DNA from: Actinomycetes bacterium
GTDB taxonomy: Bacteria > Actinomycetota > Acidimicrobiia > Acidimicrobiales > Palsa-688
NCBI GenBank assembly: GCA_021846485.1
Contig: JAJZWW010000155.1
Span: 1-7,459 of the forward strand
Reading direction: 5' to 3'
DNA length: 7,459 nucleotides
Below the pieces are notes generated by a model. It was not told where the DNA came from and did no database searches. It saw nothing but the letters and a program-made list of their open reading frames with translations. Numbering within the stretch: the stretch's first letter is position 1; every line of letters starts with the position of its first letter. The translations under genes and the position numbers were made by a program. Shown piece after piece: positions 1-5,221 of this stretch.

Positions 1-596
1 GACTGGTTCAACACCTCGGCCAAAGTGATGCTGGTCGGGATCACGCCCGGCCTGCACCCTGCGACCGAGGCGCTCGCCGAGGCCCGCCGCTCCCTGGCAA
101 ATGGCCTGTCGCCCGAGGAGCACTCCGGCGTGCCGACGCCGTGGGGTCGTTCTCCGGCCCGATGCGGATCAACCTGGTCGCGATGCTCGACGGGATTGGG
201 CTCGCCGCCGCCCTCGGTGTCGAATCGACCGCCCAGCTCTTCGACGACATGCACCACCTTGCTGGTCGCGTCTCCGCCATCGACTATCCAGGCTTCGTGC
301 ACGGCTGCAACTACGGCGGAGCGAGCCCGCCGCTCGTCGGGCATCCGGTGCTGGAGTCGCTGGTGCGCGCCTGTTTGGGGGCCAGGGTGGCGATGGCGCC
401 CGACGCGCTCGTGGTGCCCCTGGGAAAGGCCGCCGAGACTGCAGTGACCTTCTTGACGCGTCGGGACCTTCTGGACCGCCGACGGTGCCTGCTCGGTGTT
501 CCCCATCCTTCCGGGGCCAACGGGCATCGGGTCCGTCTGTACGCCGAGCGACGTGCCGATCTGGCAAACGCGGACCTCAACTGGAGCGGCCAGTAG
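1..596 (+). pseudogene. UDG-superfamily-like protein, 5' cut by window edge, frameshifted
   Basis: The left edge opens inside a reading frame with the motif GITPG (window residues 13-17). After a frame change it continues to a PHPSGANGHR motif around 501-530 and stops with TAG at 594-596. A GxxPG motif near the N-terminus and an HPSxxN motif near the C-terminus are the two active-site signatures of the uracil-DNA glycosylase superfamily, so a base-excision or DNA-binding role is likely; the exact subfamily is not recognised. Frame 1 is sensible only to about base 120 (ends SPEE); from about 121 the sensible frame is frame 3 (reads LRRADAVGSF). Restoring one G after the GAGGAG at 115-120 joins them as EEALRRADAV, giving at least 198 residues. 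This is either a real one-base deletion or a sequencing error. The gene is convergent with the cyclase operon, whose last stop lies 131 bases away. Confidence 0.7.
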
Positions 597-727
597 GTCC
601 GCCCTGCTCATTGGATACTCGCGACAGATCAGCCGCGGCCACGGCGACCATGAGCCACGCGACGATCCCGGTCCGAGACCCCCAGCCGAATTCCGAATAC
701 GCAGAACCCCTGGCAGTACCCCATCTT

Positions 728-1528
728 TCAAGGCTCCCATTCGAAGGTCGATCCGCGGACCCATACCTGCGTCCCGCCAATGTTGTGCTGGCCGAGCGGG
801 TCCCACATGTCGACGCGCGCCGTCTGGGTTGCCTGACCCAGGTTCCCGTAATGGTTCCCGTACCAGAAGGTCTGAGCCGGTGCTTGTCCTAGTCTCACTG
901 CGTCCGGGAGGTCCCTATAGACCTCTTCGGTAATGTAGATCGAGTATTGCGGCCCATAGTGAGGTGCTACTGGACGCAGTTCGCTCAGTTTGGCGGCGCT
1001 GTTTGGTGCACCACCTATCGAGATCATGTCGCTATCGCCGAAGACGCCTCCACGGACGATAAGGGCCTGTCCCGTTGCTATGCCGACCGCGTGCTTCATA
1101 CGCCACATCTGCGACATGTCAGACCACGTCTCGAACATGATCGGGTTGATCAGCTTGTCGACTGCCCAGTTCAAGGCCAGGGCTGCCCGCACGGCCGACG
1201 CGTTCTTCTGGTCACCAACGAAAATGGCCATTACGCGGTCGCCGTCGAAGCTTCTTATCTCGCCGCCATAGGCTCGGAAGGTCTTGGCGGCGGCATGGAC
1301 GTAGGCCCGGATGATGTTGGCAGCGACTTCCTGCTTTATGTGTTGCGCCAGTCCCGACGAGTCGGCAAGGTCGGCATACGCGTACGTGGCGTCGAGGCGC
1401 ACGGCGCCGCCGCCGTTGAGGAAGGCGAGGTCGCGCTTCTCGGGAACTTTTCGACCGTCGCGCACCACGAGCGTGGTCTTCAGTGCTCGCCGGACACCGT
1501 CAGAAATGTCACCGCTGAGGCCCATCAC
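728..1528 (-). CDS. pycC: Class III nucleotide cyclase, Pycsar PycC-like (cyclase 1)
   Basis: This 266-residue soluble protein has a class III (adenylate/guanylate-type) cyclase domain at about residues 45-190. The two metal-binding aspartates are D53 (in YADLADSS) and D97 (in FDGDRVMAIF), 44 residues apart, the same spacing as D396 and D440 of mammalian adenylate cyclase. N176 in GGAPNSAAKL matches the transition-state Asn, while the usual Arg four residues later is Lys (K180). The residues that choose adenine are missing: the Lys position is S93 and the Asp position is I169. That fits a cyclase for another base, as in Pycsar, where PycC makes cCMP or cUMP on phage infection. The C-terminal 75 residues form an unrecognised domain rich in Gly, Trp and Tyr. 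The GTG start directly follows the TGA of the PycTM-like gene, with GGGG five bases upstream; ATG at 1525 is an alternative. It is the last gene of the operon. Substrate is inferred, not shown. Confidence 0.82.
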   Translation of the reverse strand: MMGLSGDISDGVRRALKTTLVVRDGRKVPEKRDLAFLNGGGAVRLDATYAYADLADSSGLAQHIKQEVAANIIRAYVHAAAKTFRAYGGEIRSFDGDRVMAIFVGDQKNASAVRAALALNWAVDKLINPIMFETWSDMSQMWRMKHAVGIATGQALIVRGGVFGDSDMISIGGAPNSAAKLSELRPVAPHYGPQYSIYITEEVYRDLPDAVRLGQAPAQTFWYGNHYGNLGQATQTARVDMWDPLGQHNIGGTQVWVRGSTFEWEP

Positions 1529-2044
1529 TCACGCCCCGGCTATCACCAAGAGGATTGACGCGACGAAGAGCGATGCCAGCGACCATTGCAACCAGGCGTG
1601 TTTGCGCCATGCGATCTTCGACATCTCCACGAGCTGTCTTGCTAGTTGGGTGGTGGTCCGGAGTTCCGAGGAGAGCGCCGTGGCCAGGGCGTCGGGGTCC
1701 CAGCGACGAAGGTGACCGAAGTAGATCATGTTGGTCGACCAGGTGCGTTTCGCCTTGCGGCGACTCAGTTGCGGCATGACAACCGCGAGCGACGCTATGA
1801 CTGACACTGCCAAAAGGACCAGCCCGAGGTGATCCAGGTCGGCGCGGTAACCGCGGAGTCCTGACAACCGGCCACCGTTCGTTGAAAGGGTGATCACGAA
1901 GCCGGCTATTGCGGCTTCGATGGCGAGTGCGATCGAGGCCTTGGTGTCTACCTTCGCGGTCCACGAGTCAAGGGCCTCGTGGACCTTCCAGGCGAAGTCG
2001 TCTCCACCGTGCCCGGGCGCATCGGTCGGCGGTGGATTGCTCAC
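1529..2044 (-). CDS. pycTM: Pycsar membrane effector, PycTM-like (DUF5706 family)
   Basis: A 171-residue inner-membrane protein with three predicted membrane helices at about residues 36-54, 71-91 and 151-170. The first helix begins with the signature WTAKVDTKAS followed by a small-residue helix, and a loop after helix 2 carries NMIYFGHL. Both are typical of the DUF5706 / Pycsar effector family. In known Pycsar systems the effector responds to cCMP or cUMP and damages the inner membrane, causing abortive infection. A soluble helical region of about 55 residues lies between helices 2 and 3 and is the likely nucleotide-responsive part. The GTG start at 2044 overlaps the stop of the 48-residue gene by four bases (GTGA), with GGGGG five bases upstream, so translation is probably coupled. 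The next cyclase starts immediately after this stop. Length and topology fit the family; confidence in the family call is high, while the ligand is unknown. Confidence 0.87.
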   Translation of the reverse strand: MSNPPPTDAPGHGGDDFAWKVHEALDSWTAKVDTKASIALAIEAAIAGFVITLSTNGGRLSGLRGYRADLDHLGLVLLAVSVIASLAVVMPQLSRRKAKRTWSTNMIYFGHLRRWDPDALATALSSELRTTTQLARQLVEMSKIAWRKHAWLQWSLASLFVASILLVIAGA

Positions 2045-2187
2045 GACTTCCCCCGCAGGTCCGATTCGTAGCTCGTGCCGAGGGCCGCTATGCGAGCGTA
2101 CTGCGTGCCGCGTTCGGTTACCTCGTGGACCTGAAGGTCAGATAGCCATCGGGTGCTAGTCGTGGTGCCGTAAAGAATGTCCACCAT
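2041..2187 (-). CDS. 48-residue small protein inside the Pycsar-like operon, unrecognised
   Basis: This short frame begins ATG GTG GAC ATT and encodes a 48-residue soluble protein starting MVDILYGTTTSTRWLSDL and ending DLRGKS. Its start lies 13 bases after the TAG of cyclase 2, and its TGA overlaps the GTG of the PycTM-like gene by four bases, so it exactly fills the gap between the two genes. Twelve of its 48 codons end in A or T, a G/C preference of 75 percent at the third position, as expected for a translated frame here. An AGG triplet lies four bases before the ATG and seven before an in-frame GTG at 2184, which may be the true start. No membrane segment, Cys or known motif is visible. 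A role as regulator, immunity factor or adaptor for the effector is possible, but this is only inferred from position. It could also be a short spacer ORF used for translational coupling. Confidence 0.62.
   Translation of the reverse strand: MVDILYGTTTSTRWLSDLQVHEVTERGTQYARIAALGTSYESDLRGKS
2050..2054 (-). promoter_or_regulatory. Shine-Dalgarno of the PycTM-like gene
   Basis: On the minus strand a GGGGG run lies five bases before the GTG at 2044. It sits inside the end of the 48-residue gene, so the effector has its own ribosome site as well as the GTGA overlap. This site supports GTG 2044 as the start. Confidence 0.6.
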
Positions 2188-2200
2188 TCGACCTGTCCGG

Positions 2201-3136
2201 CTAGCGGTGTCTCATGGCGAGGCCACGTCGGATGTTCCGCTGGTTCTCTCTGACTCGACGCTGCGCGCTCCGAAAAGCGTCGTCTCGTTGAGCCTTTCTC
2301 ACTTGAGCAACGATGGACTCTGCCTCCGGGCGTTTCGTTTTGCCGGTCAGCACTGCGTCGCAGTACTCGGCACCGTGTACGTCGCACCAGCACGAAGTCA
2401 ACCTTCGACCGGCACGCTCGCCGTCGCCTTCGTGGATCTTATCGATGACCACGTCGCTCCAGAGTGAGGAGCTCGGTCCGCTCCCACAGGGGCAAGTCAC
2501 GGCCAGGTAGTCGTTGTCCTCGACGAAGTCCCAGATCGTGCCGGTGACGATCATCTCGTGCGCCTCTGCTTGCTGGGCGCACTTGGCTGCGTAGTTGACC
2601 GCTTTGCCGGCCCAGACAGGCTCCTGGTGATCAGTGCGCGGCACTCCAACTCGCTTGACGAGCAGCTTGCTCACGGCCATGCCCACTTTGAAGCCCGTCG
2701 TGGGGAGGTCGGGCCACTTCTTCTCCAGGCGTGGGACGAGCTGCTTCGCGCTGAACGTCTTCACCGTGATGCCGGCGCAGATGGCCCGCTCCATCCGCCG
2801 TTCCCCCCAGAACAGCCCGAAGACACCGTCGCCCTGGATGGCAACGAAGTCGGCATCGAACTGGTCGAAGATCTGGCACAACCCACCGGTAGCCGCCTCG
2901 TAGATCGCGGCGGTGGACGCGGCGTGCTTCCCGACCCCGAGGTTCGTCGATCCCTTGAGATCAGCGACGACCGCGACGGCCTCGTCGAGCTTGTGCCACC
3001 TGCGGGCGCTGATCGGCAGCGCATCCACATCCAGGGCGTCGCCCTTGTCGACGATCTCCGGGTTGACTGCCATCTCGCCCTTGACGTGGTCGTCGAGGTC
3101 ATCGAGCAGGGTCTGTAGGTCGAGGGTCATTGGCAT
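2201..3136 (-). CDS. Class III nucleotide cyclase with Cys-rich C-terminal region (cyclase 2)
   Basis: Counting from ATG 3136 this is a 311-residue soluble protein. The cyclase domain spans about residues 52-210. Metal-binding aspartates are D59 (VADLKGST) and D103 (IQGDGVFGLF), again 44 apart. N181 in GKAVNYAAKC matches the transition-state Asn, with K185 where most cyclases have Arg. The adenine-selecting Lys and Asp are A99 and V174, so the base used is probably not adenine. After the domain come CPC at 215-217 and CWCDVHGAEYC at 249-259, a possible zinc site, then a basic helical tail. It is the first gene of the operon and is followed after 13 bases by the 48-residue gene. The frame is open upstream to a GTG at 3241, but that N-terminus is basic and low in structure and would put the palindrome inside the coding region, so I prefer ATG 3136 or ATG 3130; neither has a strong ribosome site. 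Pycsar systems normally carry one cyclase, so this second one is unexpected. Confidence 0.8.
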   Translation of the reverse strand: MPMTLDLQTLLDDLDDHVKGEMAVNPEIVDKGDALDVDALPISARRWHKLDEAVAVVADLKGSTNLGVGKHAASTAAIYEAATGGLCQIFDQFDADFVAIQGDGVFGLFWGERRMERAICAGITVKTFSAKQLVPRLEKKWPDLPTTGFKVGMAVSKLLVKRVGVPRTDHQEPVWAGKAVNYAAKCAQQAEAHEMIVTGTIWDFVEDNDYLAVTCPCGSGPSSSLWSDVVIDKIHEGDGERAGRRLTSCWCDVHGAEYCDAVLTGKTKRPEAESIVAQVRKAQRDDAFRSAQRRVRENQRNIRRGLAMRHR

Positions 3137-3213
3137 CTCACTGTCCAGCTGCCCGTCTCGGGACAGCTCCGGCGGAGAAGGTCGCCACCGGTCAAGGGTT
3201 CGGCTTCCACCGA

Positions 3214-3236
3214 AAGAACCAGACCGTCTGATTCTT
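3214..3236. promoter_or_regulatory. 23-bp palindrome, candidate operator of the divergent region
   Basis: The arms AAGAACCAGAC and GTCTGATTCTT are inverted copies around a single central C at 3225, pairing at 10 of 11 positions (mismatch 3219/3231). It lies between the two divergent units, about 80-100 bases before cyclase 2 and about 65 bases before the HTH gene. A possible minus-strand -10 box, TATCCT (3247 to 3242), would start transcription near 3236, at the edge of the palindrome, so a bound protein would block the cyclase operon. No convincing -35 box accompanies it. The adjacent XRE protein is the natural candidate ligand; this is inference. Confidence 0.6.
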
Positions 3237-3248
3237 CTCACAGGATAG

Positions 3249-3256
3249 CAGACCGT
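3249..3256 (+). promoter_or_regulatory. Second CAGACCGT half-site
   Basis: CAGACCGT here repeats exactly the core found at 3220-3227 of the palindrome, in the same orientation and 29 bases away. The matching inverted arm is absent, so this would be a single half-site. It just precedes, on the minus strand, the possible TATCCT box, so it may be an auxiliary operator. Eight bases can recur by chance, hence modest confidence. Confidence 0.35.
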
Positions 3257-3262
3257 AGAGAT

Positions 3263-3292
3263 ATGACGGCGACGTTGTTATTCCACTAGGAT
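3263..3292 (+). promoter_or_regulatory. Possible promoter of the XRE-peptidase unit
   Basis: ATGACG (3263-3268) and TAGGAT (3287-3292) resemble -35 and -10 boxes with an 18-base spacer. The start of transcription would then fall at about 3298-3300, at or just before the GTG at 3300, giving a leaderless mRNA, which is common in Actinobacteria. No ribosome site is well placed before this GTG (an AGGA lies nine bases upstream), which agrees. The match to consensus is weak. Confidence 0.3.
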
Positions 3293-3299
3293 AAGAACC

Positions 3300-3755
3300 G
3301 TGCCCAGCCCAACGGAGACCATCGGCTCCCGACTCCGAGCACGGCGAGTGGAACTCGGCCTTACCCTCGCCCAGGTCGCTGAGCAGGCCGGACTCTCCCT
3401 GCCCTACGTCTCGAACCTCGAACGAGGACGTGGGAACCCGACCCTTGACGCGCTGACCGCCCTGGCCCGAGCGCTCGACGTGCCGCTCGCCTCGTTACTG
3501 GGAGCGGACGGGGACGACGATCCATTCGACACCGTGCTGGCCACCGCCCCAAAATCACTCCTGCAGTTCGCCCGCTCCGCCGCCTTCCAAGAGACGGTCA
3601 GCCATCTCGCAAAGCGCCAAGGGGCTCCGGTCGACGAGATGCGACGGCGCCTCCTCATCGGCATGGCCTCATCGCCTCGCAGGAGCAGCGGGGAGCCGAC
3701 CGAGGACGACTGGCGCCGTCTCCTCGATGCTTATTCGCTGATCCTTCAGCGGTGA
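3300..3755 (+). CDS. XRE-family helix-turn-helix transcriptional regulator
   Basis: This 151-residue protein has a classic XRE/Cro helix-turn-helix domain at residues 8-67, with GLTLAQVAEQAGLSLPYVSN as the recognition region followed by LERGRGNPTLDAL. Beyond a short acidic linker (GADGDDD) lies a helical C-terminal part of about 80 residues, longer than in minimal Cro-like repressors. The GTG start is the first in frame before the domain. The peptidase gene begins 16 bases after its stop, so the two are co-transcribed. HTH plus ImmA/IrrE-type peptidase pairs are known switches: the peptidase cleaves or inactivates the repressor, as in ImmR/ImmA of ICEBs1 and CapH/CapP of CBASS. By that analogy, this protein would repress the divergent cyclase operon and perhaps itself through the 3214-3236 palindrome. 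It is also possible that it serves only its own unit. Confidence 0.85.
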   Translation: MPSPTETIGSRLRARRVELGLTLAQVAEQAGLSLPYVSNLERGRGNPTLDALTALARALDVPLASLLGADGDDDPFDTVLATAPKSLLQFARSAAFQETVSHLAKRQGAPVDEMRRRLLIGMASSPRRSSGEPTEDDWRRLLDAYSLILQR

Positions 3756-3771
3756 ACCTGGGACCGGAACC

Positions 3772-4818
3772 ATGGGGGACCGCCGGACCAACCTGAACTC
3801 GATCACCACAGCCCTCCTCGCCCATATCGGCTCCGACGCCGAAGCAGACCTGCAAACCGAGGACCCCTCCGTGGCCGTCGAGATGTACTTCGGCCCCATC
3901 GCTTTCCAGGCCCTGCCCAGCAGGGAACTCAGCCGTAGTGACTGCTCCACCGACGGCTACTACGACCCCCACATCGACCCCATCTTGCCCTGGATCATCT
4001 ACGCCGACGACGTCCACGAACGACGAGTCCGATTCACCATCCTTCACGAGCTCGGACACCACCTCCTCGCCACCACGGCAGCAGCACTCCTCGACGACCT
4101 CGACCAGCTCGGCGGCTCATCGGAGGGGGCCATCCAAGCCGAAGAAGCCGTCTGCCACCGCTTTGCCGGCCACCTCCTCGTGCCAGACCGGGCGATTCAC
4201 GAGACCATCGGGACGGCCCGCATCGCCCCAGAACACGTCCGCCGTCTACACGATTCCAGTGGCGCCTCCTGGGAAGCGGTCGCCATCCGAGTCGCCGAGG
4301 CCATGTCAGGGCAGGGAGCAGTCGTGCTCATTCGGGACAGCGCGACCGTGTCCTTTTCCGCAGCGTCACCGGGCCTGGGTGCGGCCTGGTGGCCCCGTGG
4401 CAGTCGACTCGACTCAAACGGGCCGTTGGCTCGCGCCCTTTCCAGCCGCCAGACCGCCCGACCCGAGACCTACCGCTACGGGCTCGGCTATCCCAAGGCC
4501 ATGTTCTGCGACACCCTGCCCGTCCACGAGCAACTCGCCATCGCCGTACTCAGCGAAATACCCAGCGACGGCAGCCTCTCCATCATCGACGAACCCGAAC
4601 CAGCATGGAGAGATCGCGTCGAGTTCTGCGAATGGCACCCGGGCACCGAACGGGACATCGGCTGGTGCGACAAATGCAAGGGACGCCGCTGCCCCGAATG
4701 CGGGCGATGCGGGTGCGACAAGCCGATCAAGAACCCGCTCTGCCCCGCCTGTGGCCTCCTCAACTCCTTCAGACCAGGAGCCACCGTGTGCCGGGACTGC
4801 GAACAGGACCAGCGGTAG
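3772..4818 (+). CDS. ImmA/IrrE-family zinc metallopeptidase with Cys-rich C-terminal tail
   Basis: A 348-residue protein with the zinc motif HELGHH at residues 92-97 (HEXXH) preceded by RRVRFTIL. It is followed by AEEAVCHRFAGHLLVP at 123-138, which supplies the third ligand Glu and the FAxxLLxP signature of the ImmA/IrrE (COG2856) family. The middle part, about 150-280, has alternating strands and helices and could be the GAF-like sensor domain found in IrrE and CapP; this is a guess. The last 65 residues hold repeated Cys pairs (CDKC, CPEC, CGC, CPAC, CRDC) that look like one or two zinc ribbons. Such ribbons could bind DNA or RNA, in line with CapP being activated by single-stranded DNA. 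The likely substrate is the XRE protein encoded just upstream. The ATG 3772 start has only a weak ribosome site, and no other start gives a better N-terminus. The stop directly abuts the stop of the convergent resolvase-like gene. Confidence 0.85.
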   Translation: MGDRRTNLNSITTALLAHIGSDAEADLQTEDPSVAVEMYFGPIAFQALPSRELSRSDCSTDGYYDPHIDPILPWIIYADDVHERRVRFTILHELGHHLLATTAAALLDDLDQLGGSSEGAIQAEEAVCHRFAGHLLVPDRAIHETIGTARIAPEHVRRLHDSSGASWEAVAIRVAEAMSGQGAVVLIRDSATVSFSAASPGLGAAWWPRGSRLDSNGPLARALSSRQTARPETYRYGLGYPKAMFCDTLPVHEQLAIAVLSEIPSDGSLSIIDEPEPAWRDRVEFCEWHPGTERDIGWCDKCKGRRCPECGRCGCDKPIKNPLCPACGLLNSFRPGATVCRDCEQDQR

Positions 4819-5202
4819 TCAACGGTCCTCAACCAGGTCCACCAAGGCCAGGCCGGCTACTACCCGACCCAGGCGGGTAGCGAGTGGCGGGCGCATGACG
4901 ACGAGGGTGACCCCGGATGCAGCCAGCTGCTCCCGGACTTGCCGCCGGCTGGCGGGGTCGGGGGCGACGGTCTCGCGCCGTTCGACGACGACCAGGTCGA
5001 AGCATCCGGCGCGGGCGTGGGCGGTGGGCTGGATCAGGCCCGGCCGCTCCAGGGTGGTGGCGGGGCTGAGGTCGGCGTATGTGGCGATGTGCCGCCCGCG
5101 GCGGCGGCGCACGAAGCCGGTGGCGGTGGCGATCTGGGCGGCGAGGCGTGCTTGGGCGTCTGCGGTCGGGTCTTCCCGGGCGTAGATGGCAACTCGACGC
5201 AA
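4819..5202 (-). CDS. Small serine-resolvase-fold protein lacking the catalytic serine
   Basis: From the TTG at 5202 this encodes 127 residues starting MRRVAIYARED. It follows the pattern of the serine-recombinase catalytic domain: the YAR signature at residues 7-9, Q17 as in the TEDQ region, and DLVVVERRE matching the strand and Arg region LVVxxxDRLxR. The catalytic Ser normally found two residues after the YAR Arg is Asp here (D11), and there is no C-terminal DNA-binding domain, so it should not recombine DNA. It may be a regulatory or structural relic. TTG is chosen because AAGGGAGG lies just upstream, ending four bases before it, and because the frame upstream appears shifted. The frame is however open without a break up to ATG 5490, and an automatic annotation could give one 223-residue protein. 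It is convergent with, and directly touches, the metallopeptidase gene. Confidence 0.6.
   Translation of the reverse strand: MRRVAIYAREDPTADAQARLAAQIATATGFVRRRRGRHIATYADLSPATTLERPGLIQPTAHARAGCFDLVVVERRETVAPDPASRRQVREQLAASGVTLVVMRPPLATRLGRVVAGLALVDLVEDR
4860..4880. terminator. Possible stem-loop terminator after the peptidase gene
   Basis: CTACCCG and CGGGTAG form a perfect 7-bp stem with a 7-base loop, 42 bases after the peptidase stop. There is no T-run on either side, so it would be at best a weak, U-less terminator of the kind proposed in Actinobacteria. It lies in the 3' end of the resolvase-like gene, so its symmetry may be due to coding sequence. Confidence 0.25.
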
Positions 5203-5206
5203 CGTG

Positions 5207-5212
5207 CCTCCC
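5207..5212 (-). promoter_or_regulatory. Strong Shine-Dalgarno before TTG 5202
   Basis: GGGAGG on the minus strand, within AAGGGAGG, lies four bases before TTG 5202. A ribosome site this strong in the middle of an apparently continuous frame indicates that a separate gene begins here. Confidence 0.55.
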
Positions 5213-5221
5213 TTCGCCGCG

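Noticed and set aside
597..727. Intergenic gap between the convergent UDG-like and cyclase 1 genes
   Set aside because: I looked for a tRNA, a terminator hairpin with a T-run and a small gene, and found none that I could support. A CCGAAT direct repeat is too short to matter.
101..892. Plus-strand frame of 263 codons across the UDG-like gene and the intergenic gap
   Set aside because: Arg/Pro-rich shadow frame with no recognisable domain; the UDG motifs are in the other frames.
2118..2393. Minus-strand frame of 91 codons over the end of cyclase 2
   Set aside because: It overlaps cyclase 2 in another frame and its sequence is Arg-rich; the 48-residue frame explains the gap better.
728..3136. 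CBASS system
   Set aside because: The cyclases are class III type with Asp-Asp spacing of 44, not CD-NTases with a GS motif, and the effector is the PycTM type, so Pycsar fits better.
3141..3166. Inverted repeat CTGTCC / GGACAG before cyclase 2
   Set aside because: Only six paired bases with a 14-base spacer; too weak to call an operator or leader structure.
3137..3241. N-terminal extension of cyclase 2 to GTG 3241
   Set aside because: The extra 35 residues are basic and unstructured, lie over the palindrome and the likely transcription start, and have no ribosome site.
3938..5185. Long open plus-strand frame of 415 codons
   Set aside because: Low-complexity Ser/Thr/Pro/Arg product lying over the metallopeptidase and the convergent resolvase-like gene; no motif.
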